From positions 2,527,001 through 2,591,000 of the forward strand of contig NC_010575.1 of assembly GCF_000165395.2 (NCBI RefSeq): DNA of 64,000 nt. Direction: 5' to 3'. The position numbers and the translations under genes are program-made. The notes below the pieces were generated by a model. The model made no database searches, was not told the origin of the DNA, and saw nothing but the letters and a program-made list of their open reading frames with translations. Positions 11,543 through 22,584 of this stretch are shown piece after piece (the first letter of the stretch is position 1; each line of letters opens with the position of its first letter). This stretch comes from Babesia bovis T2Bo. Its lineage: Eukaryota > Apicomplexa > Aconoidasida > Piroplasmida > Babesiidae.

Positions 11543-13554
11543 ATGTCTGGCCATTTGGGTGGTCAGAGTTTGCGTGCCAGTTTATATGACCACCTTTACA
11601 CGCGTCACGTTGACTGTGCAGACCACTTGTGTAACGATGAATCTTCGGCTATTGAGTATAGTAGTGATTCCGGTGACTCCTTTGCTTCTGTTGACAACAA
11701 TTCCGATGCACATTACTATGAGAGTGTGGAGACTCCTGAGGATTCTGTGAGTGATAATGTATCGGCTTCTGCTGACATACAGAGTGAGTCCACACCTCGC
11801 GCTGCTGATTCTGGCGACCCTGAGGATCCGGGATGCCACGCGATAACATCTGGTGAGGAAACTGTGGAGGAAGTGGATCCCTTTGGTGACTACTTCGATA
11901 AGGGTATTACCAAGAAGGGCCGTAAGGGATGGCGCGAATCCATGTTTCGTGCGTTTGGCGTCTGCTCCCGTGGATCTCGTAGTGATGAAAGTCCTAAAGA
12001 TGTGGAGGACGATAAATCAGAACCGTGTTCAGATCCTTGGGGTGATTTTGCCAATGCTCAATCTGGTGAAGGTAGTCGTTACATGACCACCGGTACTGTT
12101 TCTGGTGAGGACTCTATGCACATCCCACTACCTCATCGTGGATTTTACACCGTGTTCCTTCGTAACAGCAAGGCTTTTGTTAAACGTAAGCAGGGGATAT
12201 ACGTATTTAAGTTGAAGTTGTCCTACAAGGTATTTGATTTCAAGCGCAAGCGTATATGTCTTCAGCCGAGTGGTGGTGATTTTATACCTCATGACATCTT
12301 GGCTGATGATAACTTTGCCTTTTCTAATGAGGGTTGTGTTACTATCGCAGGTCGTGACACTCGGATACTTCTTTTGTATGCTACTCAAGACGGCATTGCC
12401 GAGTTCACGCTATCTCACAACGTGTTGGCCATGAAGCCTAGTTTATTATATCGTATTGTATACAGCGGTTGGTGTTCCGCGGTTCCTTTGAGCTTATCGC
12501 CTAAATTGCGTTTGCGTATATTATCGATTGACAGCTGTGAGAATTTGGGTACTAGTGCTCTTGCTGCTCTGTATGCTCTTGAGCTTCGTTTAAGCTCCAT
12601 GAATGGTATGGAGGCCAATATTGGGGAGCATTTTGACTTGATATGTGCTTCTGGTACAGGTGCCATAATAGCCCTCTGTCTTTTAAAGGGTTATTCCATT
12701 CGTGACTTATGGGTTCAGTGGCAGAGTATATTAGATCAGTTGTTTAAGTGGCGTCATTCTCGTGCTTACGGTTTAATGTTTGATCACGAGCATGTACATC
12801 AGTTTGTTCGTTCATGGATGGACATTTTGGGTACTGACTTTATGTGTAGTCGTGCTCGTCCTTTATGTGTTATTACCTCTGCTAACGTAAAGAGTGCCAA
12901 GCACGACATGTTTGTATTTCGCAACTACACTAATGTCCATGCTTCTTATGGCAAGACTGCTTTCGCTCCCATGTGGCTTGCTGGTTGGGCATCCAATTCA
13001 CTTCCTACCTATATGAAGTAGGTTTTGTTGCACTGTACACATATTTTTTAGGGGTCCCACCGACCGTTACTTGCGTCACATGGGTTGCGTCGTTGACCGG
13101 AGCGTCCACTTTGTGGACAGCAAGCTCTTATCATCTAACCCTGCCATAGTGGCACTTCGTGAGGCTAGCGAGTTATACGGCACTCCTGTGCGTACACTGA
13201 TTGATGTAGGTTATCTATATAGAGATACAGCATTATTAGGAAACTATCGATGTGTTCTTATCGGTTGGTACTACTCGCAAGCGTTCCCGGAAGCTTGATG
13301 ATCCTGCTCCGTGGCAGATTTTGCTGGATTCCAATGACAGCTGCGGCGCTCAGGTTGAGCATGGCCACATGCGTTACTTGTTTGAGGAGCGTCCTGAGGT
13401 ATACTATCGTATTGAGATGGGTCACCTTCCCGGTTGCAGTTACGGCAAAACCTCGAAGCCGGAGGTTGACGAGGTGTTTAACCGTGCTCTTGAGGTTAGT
13501 CGCACTCAGTTGGCTGATGAGATCAACCGCATTGCTGAGTGCATCAACGCTTGA
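11543..13554 (+). CDS. Patatin-fold protein lacking catalytic serine (pseudoenzyme candidate)
   Basis: Exons 11543-13017, 13052-13205 and 13240-13554 (introns 34 nt each) give 647 residues. Residues 1-200 are acidic and Ser-rich, likely disordered. A middle beta-rich segment (~200-320) precedes a patatin-like phospholipase domain. In that domain the usual DGGGxRG oxyanion loop reads IDSCENLG (near 327), and the GxSxG nucleophile elbow reads ASGTGAIIA (near 370), with Gly where the Ser should be. The Asp of the dyad appears kept in FVDSKLLSSNPA (near 512), but the DGG following is lost. The family hydrolyses phospholipids and acylglycerols; this member probably does not. Its stop lies 13 bp from the stop of the convergent aconitase gene. 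Confidence 0.75.
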
Positions 13555-13567
13555 ACTCTGTAATATC

Positions 13568-16327
13568 CTATGCGCAAATACGTGCCAATACGTACTGCAG
13601 GATACCTCCATGCTGGTAGTACTGCAATTCCAATGCGGTGTCTATCCTACACCTCATGTTGAATTTGATACCGGTGTCGGCCACCACCTCTACCTGGCAC
13701 CCTGGTGACAGCTTATCAAGTCCATCGATGGTAAACTTTTCGCGTCCCGTGATACCCACTGACGCGGCATTCTCCCCGGGCATGAACTGCAGTGGCAGAA
13801 TTCCGAAACCCACCAGGTTGGTCCTGTGGATGCGCTCGAACGACTCGGCGAATATGGCGCGGATACCTAGCAACGCCGGCCCCTTGGCAGCCCAGTCACG
13901 TGAGCTCCCTGAGCCGTATTCCTTACCTGCAACAACCACTAGTGGTGTTCCTTGCTGCTTGTATTTTTCCGAGGCATCGAATATACTGAGCACTTCACCC
14001 GTTGGGTGGAATACCGTCTTGGGTCCCTGGTTAGGGCACAGCAAGTTAGACAGCCTGATGTTCGCAAAAGTGCCTCTGACCATAATCTCGTCATTACCAC
14101 GCCTGGAGCCGTATGAGTTAAAGTCTTTGGGCTCAACACCGGCATCCATTAGGAATTTGGCAGCTGGCGACGTCTTGGCAATATTGCCTGCTGGCGATAT
14201 GTGGTCCGTGGTAATGGAGTCCCCTAGGAGCAGCAGTACCTGGGCTCCTTCTATCTTAGCTTGCACAGGCTGTCCCATTTTCTGGAAGTATGGTGGGTGG
14301 TGTATATAAGTGGATTTCGGGTCCCATGGGTACAATTCTGCCTTGGGTGCCTCTAGTGCTCTCCACGCTTCACTACCCTGGGTAATGTTGGCATACACCT
14401 CCTTGTACAGCTCGGGCTTGATGAACTGCTGTTCGAAAGCGGCCACTTCCTGTTTAGTTGGTAAGAGGTCATGTAAAAACACTGGTTTTCCCGTCTTGTT
14501 GCTTATTCCCAAGGGTTCCTTCGAAAGGTCGATATTGATCTTCCCAGCCAGTGCGTATGCAATCACCAGGGGTGGTGAGGCCAGGAAGTTAGCCCTTGTG
14601 AATGGGTGAACGCGCCCTTCGAAGTTCCTGTTACCGGAAAGAACGGAACATGCCACCAGTGCGTTATCGTTGATGCAATCTGCCACCTCGACATCGAGGT
14701 CACCACTGTTACCAATGCACGTCATGCATCCGTAACCCGCTATATAGAAACCTAGCTTCTCGAGTGGGTCAATTAATCCACTAAGTTCTAGGTACCTGGT
14801 AACGGTTTTAGATCCTGGTGACAGCGACGTCTTGATATAAGGTGCTACCTCCAACCCATGCTCCACTGCTGCCTTGGCCAGCATGCCTGCAGCCAGCATA
14901 ACGCTTGGGTTGCTGGTGTTGGTACACGAAGTTATACTTGCAATGACTACTGACCCGTGGTCAAGTGTGTACTGCTTGCCCTTGTATTCAAATTTAGAGG
15001 GGGCCTTAGTGGTTTCCAGTGAGTACCCCTTTGACTTGTCCATCAACAATTCGTCAAACTTGGTCTTGACGTCCGAGAGAATAATGTTATCTTGTGGTCG
15101 TTTGGGCCCGGCAATTGATGGTCTCAATGTGCTCAGGTCCAACTTGACGGTGGAAGAATACTTGATCTTTGAGGCATCTCCCACTCCGGCGTGCATGTGG
15201 TTTTCACGGGCGTACATATCCAGAAGTTCGACCTTCTCCATTGGCCTACCGGTTTGCACCAAGTACTCTAGCGTTAGCCCATCAATTGGGAAGAATCCCA
15301 TAGTAGCTCCGTATTCAGGTGCCATGTTGGCTATAGTAGCTCTATCAGCTAGTGATAAATACTTTACACCCTCTCCTACGAATTCTACAAACTTTCCTAC
15401 GACACCAGCTCCTGACCTCAGCAATGACGTCACTGCCAAGACGATATCAGTGGAGAATACATCTGCTGGTGGCTTACCAACCAGCTCAAATCCTACAACT
15501 TGTGGCAGTACCATGGATATCGGTTGTCCCAGCATAGTAGCTTCCGCCTCAATGCCGCCAACTCCCCAACCCAGTACTCCCAAACCGTTGATCATAGTGG
15601 TATGCGAGTCTGTACCCACTACTGAATCTGGGTAGAGGAGCCCATCCTGGTCGAATATCGAGCGCGCCAAGAACTCCAGGTTAACTTGGTGCACAATACC
15701 GGATCCCGGCGGTATTATAAGGGTATTGCTAAGCGTTTGTGCTCCCCATTTAAGGAACCTGAAACGTTCAGCATTGCGTCCCATTTCAGTGTCCTGATTG
15801 AGTTTCAGCGCCTCGGGGTTGCGGCTGAAGTCTACCTGTACTGAGTGGTCTATGACTAGATCCACTGGCACTAGTGGATTGATTGACTTGGGGTCCTTTC
15901 CGGAATGTGCCACGTACTCACGCATTGCAGCTAGGTCAACGATGGTTGGCACGCCACTATGAAATATAAAAATATCCACAATAACTTACGTGAAGTCCTG
16001 CAGCAGCACCCTAGCTGGCATAAATGGGATCTCAGTCTGTTTGGAGGAAGTTTCGCTCCATCCTAGAATGCTTTCGACATGGCCTCGAGTAGTGGAGTAG
16101 TCATCGCAGTTACGAACTGCGCATTCCAGAAGAATACGTATGGAGTAGGGCAGTTCTAAAAACCTCGGGTCATTGAGTTCCCGGAGTGCGAAATACTGCT
16201 TCCTGGTGTTTCCCAGAGTCTTCCTGAGTGCTTCGAAGGGGTTGACGCCCATGGTAGACATGCGTCTGATGTACCTGGATAAACCGAATCCGTCTTGGAG
16301 CAGGGCGTTACCAAATCTTGTATACAT
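13568..16327 (-). CDS. Aconitate hydratase / IRP1-type aconitase
   Basis: Exons 15990-16327 and 13568-15956, joined across a 33-nt intron, give 908 residues, the usual length of the IRP1/AcnA class. The three [4Fe-4S] ligand cysteines are present with the family spacing: C457 in TSCTNTSNP, and C523 and C526 in GCMTC. The C-terminal swivel domain is recognisable from YGSGSSRDWAAKG. The enzyme interconverts citrate and isocitrate in the TCA cycle. A short basic N-terminus upstream of the family core could target the mitochondrion, where apicomplexans run the cycle with a single aconitase; targeting is inference. The in-frame GTG further upstream was rejected as a start in favour of the ATG at 16327. 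Confidence 0.95.
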
Positions 16328-16674
16328 TCTGTTGAGGGCGGCTTGTATGTACACGTCGTTGGTGGTGATAGTCCGTACCTACGCGTCGCGACGGCGTCGC
16401 GTAATGTATCCAAAAAGTATACAGTTGTGTTTATATGTTTATACTTGTGTATTTTGCATTTTATTGTGTTGAATACTGTGTGCCGTGCGGTAGCGGTTGC
16501 GCTCGGAGCCACACACCGTTGTATGATCCGAGGGCGTGACACACCCATTATATGTGTAACCTAGCAATTATGCATTACATAGACTACATGCTACTGATCC
16601 ACTACATGATCATGCATTCGTTTACCACGCCATGGCTACTTTGTTGTATAAACATGATATTAAGCTCAAGCTGT
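16328..16674. other. Intergenic region RPL8-aconitase, with GC-rich palindrome
   Basis: 347 bp between the 3' end of RPL8 and the start of aconitase. It contains a perfect GC-rich inverted repeat at 16387-16401 (CGCGAC-GGC-GTCGCG), 60 bp upstream of the aconitase ATG. The rest is AT-rich, and no coding frame is convincing. Confidence 0.6.
16387..16401. repeat. GC-rich perfect inverted repeat upstream of aconitase
   Basis: Arms of 6 bp (CGCGAC / GTCGCG) with a 3-nt spacer, in AT-rich surroundings, 60 bp before the aconitase start codon. It could be a promoter element or a 5'UTR stem. It does not carry the CAGUGN loop of an iron-responsive element. Confidence 0.6.
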
Positions 16675-17617
16675 TTAAGATTCGTTCTTGAACTTCTTCT
16701 TACCACCACGCAGAAGACCGGTCCTGCGGGCAGCGATAAGACCAACCTTCTGTCCTGGTGGAGCACCACGTGATACCGTACTGGGTTTACCGATGTGCTG
16801 ATGGTTACCACCACCGTGAGGGTGGTCCACAGGGTTCATGGTAACACCACGCACGCGTGGCCAGCAGTTGCGCTTAGCCTTGTACTTGAAGTATGCGGTA
16901 CCGGCCTTGAGTAAAGGCTTGTCAATACGACCACCACCAGCTACGAGGCCAATGATAGCACGTGAGTTGGACTCAACGCTCTTACGGGCACCTGATGGCA
17001 ACCTCACCCTAGTCATCTTTCCGTCATCAGAGTGACCGATGATAGTGGCGTAGGTACCAGATGCCTTCGCCAAACGACCACGGTCACCACGTTTCTCCTC
17101 CAAACTGGAAATGACAGTACCCTCCGGCATCTTTCCTACCGGCATGCAGTTACCAATGTTGAGGCGTGATTCACGACCAAAGTATACATATTGACCCGTG
17201 TACATGCCCTCAACGGCGACGACCTGCTCCTTGTCAGTGCGGTACTTGTAGGCATTCCTGAAGTGGATCTGTGCCAAAGGAGCACCCCTTCCAGAGTCGT
17301 GGATGATGTCCTTGACAACACCACGGATGTAGCCGTGGTTCTCCGCGTAGTCGAACCTGCGGAGCTTAGCGGGACCCTTACGCAAGTGGACGTGAGATTT
17401 GAAAATGGATCCACGACCCTTACGCTGACCTGTTCAAAAATTAGTAAAGCAATAGCCAAGAATCACATGTACAGTACCAAGGTCATAACGCAACGAAAGC
17501 AGGTCAACGCTACACAACGTCGGGGTAAATGGCTTTTTTCCAGAAGAACCAGCCAAGTTTTCGTTGACCTTGTTTACACCATTGTTAATGAAACTCACCT
17601 CTGATGATACGACCCAT
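16675..17617 (-). CDS. RPL8: 60S ribosomal protein L8 (uL2)
   Basis: Exon 1 is only 19 nt (17599-17617) and exon 2 is 16675-17429; the join gives 257 residues, the normal eukaryotic uL2 length. The N-terminus [16 protein letters not shown] is restored by the splice. The universally conserved peptidyl-transferase region [14 protein letters not shown] is intact, followed by the basic [12 protein letters not shown] tail. uL2 binds 25S/28S rRNA and supports peptidyl-transferase activity and subunit joining. The intron is 169 nt, about five times the usual length here, and sits directly after the start codon region as is common in ribosomal protein genes. Confidence 0.96.
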
Positions 17618-18089
17618 TTTGGCAATTTATCGGTGAATATATGGTACCGGCGTTATGAAGCTATGTGGAGGGCGGCGACGCTGTGCCGTATCCCTGCAGA
17701 TGCCGGACTGTTATATGTTGTACGCCCTTTTGTAGGCGTTACGATAGTCCTAACACCTCGTTAGTTAATGATTAACGTGGTTTTCTATAGGTTTCTAGGA
17801 TGGGGATGGCGCGCCCATCCCCACTCTGGGACCTTCGTCCCCCATCCATGGCCAATAATGACTCTATTCTGTAATAAACTAGATCCAAAGCCATCTATAT
17901 ATGTTCAGTATGGGTTTACTAAGTTACCTAGCGTTTTGGGTCAATTTTCGTGCAGGCCTATATCCTCGTCACGTAGGGTTATTCATAAGCAAAACTACTT
18001 CGCTAAATATTGTCATAATTCTCATGCGATATTACGATATTGTTGGTTTTTAGATACCTTTGGGGTATATGGTGCCCTTAGGTGTTGGA
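17618..18089. other. Intergenic region RPL8-exosome gene, with GC-rich stem-loops
   Basis: 472 bp upstream of RPL8 and downstream of the exosome subunit gene. It contains two adjacent GC-rich inverted repeats at 17802-17840. A 133-residue + frame (17768-18169) overlaps the last exosome exon and is judged spurious. Nothing else was seen. Confidence 0.5.
17802..17840. repeat. Two adjacent GC-rich inverted repeats upstream of RPL8
   Basis: 17802-17822 is a near-perfect palindrome (GGGGATGG-CGCG-CCCATCCCC). 17827-17840 is GGGAC-CTTC-GTCCC with 5-bp perfect arms. They lie about 190 bp upstream of the RPL8 start in AT-rich sequence. They could be a strong promoter element or part of an untranslated RNA. 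Confidence 0.6.
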
Positions 18090-19010
18090 TTACCCCGGGG
18101 TGTTATCTTGCGCGGCCTGTTCAGACAGCCACTCGGTATACCCTTTCGCGGCGGCCTTTATTTCATTAAATACCAGGTTACACCCTGCACGTGCCAGTGT
18201 TAGCATCTGTTCGATGTGTAACGGTTCCAGTGGGCACTCACCTGTTGAATCACGGCTTCGTCGCTGTGTTGTCCAGTTTGCATTAAATACGCCACTACGT
18301 CTAGATTAGGGCAATGTGCAAGGTGTAGTTGCGTTATCCCGGGGTCCTTGGTCTTGTAAGCCGCCACTTGCTGTACGTGTATGTTGAATTTGTATAGTGG
18401 GTATATTCCATGTAATATTCATTTGGGTAAAGTATCAAAAGGATACCCAAAGTAGCTAATAGACATACCTCCGATGAAAGGTCGACGGCGACTGTCAGTA
18501 TACCATCCAGCTCGTAAGCAAACTGCGCCATGTAAACGATATATCTAATGCCTACCACGGAAGTTGCAGCCAATATGTCTAACATTTGTATCCCACAGTC
18601 AGCGAAGGCGAGGCTCAGTGCTGTTACGCACGCCCCGAAGAGGCCACCGGCATCCTCTTCTATGGTAACCCAGGCTTCTATCAACTGCCGCGGGTACCGA
18701 GATAGTATAACGTGCCTCTCGAACAACTCAGTTAATACATGCCTCAAGTCAGCGTCGCTTGAGCTTGGTATATGCGGTTTGCTGTATCGCACTTCAATGG
18801 ACAGTATGCCGACTTCCTGTAGTAGCCGCTTTCCACATGGTCTAGGCACATTGACACAAGCCTTTACCATAGTGTCTCCTAGGGTAATATAACTCGATCC
18901 CGATGCTGAATACGATATTCCCATATCGATCCCTGCAAAAGGTTGTTAACATGGTCCCGGGAGATACCTATAGGTCTGATCTCAGTCTGCCTACGTATTT
19001 CTTGCGCCAT
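18090..19010 (-). CDS. RNase PH-like exosome subunit (Rrp41/Rrp46/Mtr3 class)
   Basis: Exons 18968-19010, 18469-18932, 18242-18370 and 18090-18206 give 250 residues; introns are 35, 98 and 35 nt. The N-terminus MAQEIRRQTEIRP and the segment ASGSSYITLGDTMVKACV match the start of the RNase PH fold. The central block WVTIEEDAGGLFGACVTALSLAFADCGI is the typical second motif, and the C-terminal helix ends near NLVFNEIKAAAKGY. The exosome ring processes and degrades RNA 3' to 5' in nucleus and cytoplasm; in eukaryotes these ring subunits are mostly non-catalytic. The length fits the small ring subunits. Which one it is cannot be decided by eye. Confidence 0.75.
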
Positions 19011-19171
19011 TGTCCTGAGTACCAATAAAACACTATGATCTAATACTGTGTGTATATCTACGGCCAAGGAATCTAGGCAATGGATATATAAGACCCACAT
19101 AGGCAATGTGTAACACTAGATTCTATACAGATTCGTTATTATAGTGTCCATCAGCCTTTTCAGCTCTGGAA

Positions 19172-21603
19172 TTAACCTAACAGGCGTAGCAGTACCGCTA
19201 GGCTCTTGCACGGTGGACCGTTAAGATCAACACCGGCACGTACAACAGTAACTAGTATACGCTCTTCATCAGGACCGAATTCCGGCACTTCTGGGAGGAC
19301 CAGGCTACACAAAACGTGTAGCATGGTTTTCAAGGAAGCCACTTCACTCTCTAAGACGAAATAGAGTGATTCAATCTCGTCGCCGTCATCAGTATCCATG
19401 CCGTCACGGCACAGTCCCAAAATATCCGACGCACAGCGTCGTATAAGGAACATGTGCTCCCTGAAGAGGCTGCCCATATCGGCGCCTGAGGCGCCAGGGT
19501 CCTTTGGGCCGACCAGCAGACACTGTGCTACGTACTCCACGTAAGCCTCGTGGAGCCTGGCAACCTCAGTATCGCTTTTGCAGTGTCGCAATTGCTTTAT
19601 GAACGATGTCCATGCATCTTCAGTAACCCAGAAGTAGTACCGTTCTAGGGACAGACATACATGTAACAGCAGCAGGGATGCCTTCGGTATACAGAAACCT
19701 TGAAATTGGCCATTTGTCCTTAGCGAGGTCCTCACGAGGGCCTTTACGTTTTTTAGTGTGATATGGAACCCCAATAGATGTGACATTGTGCGTGAATAAG
19801 TGTCCATAACACCCTCGGAAAAGAAGGGATAGAAGGTACCAAGGCGGTCAGCCAGTGCCTGCAGAAAGTGTATCAGCCTATTTAGTACCCACCTCCATTA
19901 CCACCAAAGGGGTACCCTGGTCTACGGTATAAGTGAATGCATCAACCAATTGGCCATGAGGCCCTGTAGCGTTCCTCCCATAGGTCCCAACGCCGCCGAT
20001 ATGCTGACGGTGTTTTCCCACAGCATCGGCTAGTAGCGACCTGAGTTTAGTGTTGTAGTTTACAGGTAACTGGTCGCGCGTGATTAAATTGAATACGGGG
20101 TCCAAAAGGTCGCCGAACTGTAGATATTAACTATTAAGTGATGGTACCTACCCTTAAGTGGCATACGCCACTAACAAAGTCAAAGTATGCACAGAGCTTG
20201 TCACGAGAGCACATGAAACTACCCAAAGCAGCACGCTTAGTTGACAAGGCCTTAGTGCCCAAATAGTGCCAAACACGGAATTCAGTGTCCCCTGACGGAG
20301 GCATATATTGTTCTACAGCAGGATCATTATAGCAGATACCCACTGTGCCATGAACTACTTGGTCTGTGACAACGTGATGCCCTGATGTCTCCATGGCCAT
20401 ATGTAATTCAGTAAATGTTGGACCCAGGTAGGACCATGAAACGTCGTCAAGGTTGCCCGGGGTACCAAGGTAGAGCGGTGTCTTAAATTGAGACATTATT
20501 TGGTTTAGCAAATAAAGAAAAATACTTTGCATAGTGGCGTTGCCAATGTTCTCGAAATGACGCAGTTTCAATAAAGTTACCATAGTAGCTACCCGGGCTA
20601 CTGACTCTGTACCCAGGTTTCGTTTACTTAGATATAACAGAATGGTATCCAGCCAAGTTGCGAGTTCCAGGAGTATAGATAGAAATGGAGATAGAATATG
20701 CTCTAGATTAAGTAGCGTCACTTTAAACTCCGATATGCCGCTGTCGCCCTCCGAGTGAGACCACTGGCATCCAAAGAATATATCCCATAGTGGTGATCTG
20801 GGCTCAGGTGGTAGCAGTTCACGAGTGTTATTGCTCCACTCAGCACCGCAGAACTCACGATGTAAAGATGATGTGAATTTACGATGGAATATAGTAAGTA
20901 TAACACGCCAATCATGCCAAAGTGACCTTACCCCTTGGACAAGGCAGTGATAACCGTGATAGACGATATCAGTATCCACTAGGTCATTGTCAAGTAACCG
21001 GGATTCGTGATCATAATTAGAATTCTTTAAGGAAATCAGATTATCACCCAGGTGGTCTACATTAGGCTTGCCTGGGTTGGAACCTAAATCTGTAGACAAG
21101 GAAATCAACCCAGCGAGTGACCTTGGAATGCCATGGGAATGTATAAAAGCAGTATCCATCTCATCCACGAAGATGCGGAGACAACGAGCACTTGAAGCAT
21201 AGGGTAACAAGCGAACCAGTGACTGGCGCAATGCGCCCTGCGATAAATGAGGTACTGTAATACCATCCCTTAAGGTCACAGAATCCAGGAAACTAGTAGC
21301 TCCAATGGCACATATAAACACAGGAGATGCATCATACCCACCAAGTGACAGCAGTGTACGCTGGACCAACAGGGATTCAGTTACTGGGCCATCGAAAAGA
21401 TGGTCCAGGGAAGTATAAGCCATTTCATTTGTAGTACCATGGAGAAAGTTTCCACTAGAAGCACGACCACACGGAATGTTGTCCTTAGAATAAGTGCCAG
21501 AACCAGGGCTTCGGCCACTAGACCTGGCACCGGAAGATAGAACTAATGCTTTCATTGTATCCAATTGTGTTTTAAAAGTCCCAAGGAACGACCTTGATAA
21601 CAT
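19172..21603 (-). CDS. Gamma-tubulin complex component (GCP / Spc97-Spc98 family)
   Basis: Exons 20152-21603, 19893-20117 and 19172-19858, with two 34-nt phase-0 introns, give 787 residues. The N-terminal two thirds are divergent and include a run of short helices typical of GRIP1. The C-terminal part carries the GRIP2-like sequence: a segment near SLERYYFWVTEDAWTSFIKQ, an HEAYVEYVAQCLL motif and a helix near FREHMFLIRRCASDIL. GCPs nucleate microtubules at the spindle pole and centriolar plaque together with gamma-tubulin. The call rests on the C-terminal third. The gene is followed 161 bp later by the co-directional exosome gene. Confidence 0.68.
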
Positions 21604-21694
21604 GTAAATACATTACAATGTCACAGAGTTAATCGCAGCAATACGATAGAAAGAATATGGTCATCCTGTGATACGAATAGATCTAGAAAAACAA

Positions 21695-21925
21695 TTAACC
21701 CAATACCAACTCAAAGAGGATTAAGATGAAATTGATAAGAATCAAAAATACACGCAAATAAGTACGAACAGTGAAAAACATAACAGATATGTGATTCCTA
21801 AAAGAGTTCACAGATGATGGCTTGTCCAAACCTAACGGCTTAAGCACACGGCGCTCGTTCAGTATACCCATGCCATTCAGAATGAGCACCGCGGCCTCAA
21901 TCAAATGTAAAAATGAAAAAGACAT
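21695..21925 (-). CDS. YOS1: Yos1/IER3IP1-like small ER-Golgi membrane protein
   Basis: A single-exon frame of 76 residues from the ATG at 21925; the reading frame extends upstream only without ATG. It has an N-terminal hydrophobic helix (FSFLHLIEAAVLILNGMGIL), a central RRVLKPLG segment, and a second hydrophobic helix (LRVFLILINFILILFELVLG) at the very C-terminus. This two-helix layout and the ILNERR...LRVFLI spacing match Yos1/IER3IP1, which works with Yip1-Yif1 in COPII transport between ER and Golgi. Only 91 bp separate it from the gene downstream on the same strand. Confidence 0.8.
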   Translation of the reverse strand: MSFSFLHLIEAAVLILNGMGILNERRVLKPLGLDKPSSVNSFRNHISVMFFTVRTYLRVFLILINFILILFELVLG

Positions 21926-22584
21926 CCTTCCACCAATAACGCAGTGCTCCGTAACACTACCATACAAAGTAAAGAAAGTATATACCCAGTAAGCCAGATT
22001 AAATCAATCTAAATTGTACCTGAACATACTAGTCACTATACACAGAAGCGATGTCATATTAAATAGAACTCCTAACACAACATAGTCACATATCTAGTGA
22101 CACATCAGCCCTGGAATGTATATATACATAATAAATCTACACTGTGTAAGCACAATGGCAACTCAGTGAAACATAATATATCCCCCATTAAATACAATAA
22201 TTCGACGCTATAGTGGCACTTACACACTAATAAAAGCAAGGTGTATATTGCAAGATATTATACGGCCTTGTCCATAGGATAATACCAGGTAAACAACCCG
22301 AGGAATCAATACGCGTCGAGCATTAGAGAGGCCACGGAAGTAATTAGAACTAGTAATGTCAGGAATTTAAAGATCCTGTATATACAGCAAATAGTAAGCT
22401 ACGAATCGCTAATACTAACTTGTACAAGCGAGAACGCTACCTATATAGTGCCTTGTAAACTACAGATAGGGTCCCGTAACCAATACCGAAGGACGTGCAT
22501 CAGCTAGAATACATTTATCACACTATACCCGTGCGTCTACAAGGAGGTACCCATTACACCACTTGCTGTGTAACACATATACAA
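21926..22584. other. Divergent promoter region YOS1 / glutamyl-tRNA synthetase
   Basis: 659 bp of A-rich sequence between divergent genes. In-frame sequence upstream of 22585 lacks an ATG, so it is treated as 5'UTR. No RNA gene or repeat was recognised. Confidence 0.5.

Noticed and set aside
13638..15635. Long + strand frames across the aconitase gene (223, 99 and 253 residues)
   Set aside because: They are antisense shadows of a strongly conserved coding sequence.
16387..16401. Iron-responsive element upstream of aconitase
   Set aside because: The stem has no CAGUGN loop and no bulged C, so it cannot be called an IRE.
17768..18169. 133-residue + strand frame between RPL8 and the exosome gene
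   Set aside because: It overlaps the last exosome exon in antisense, has odd composition (many Cys, Trp and Arg) and matches no family.
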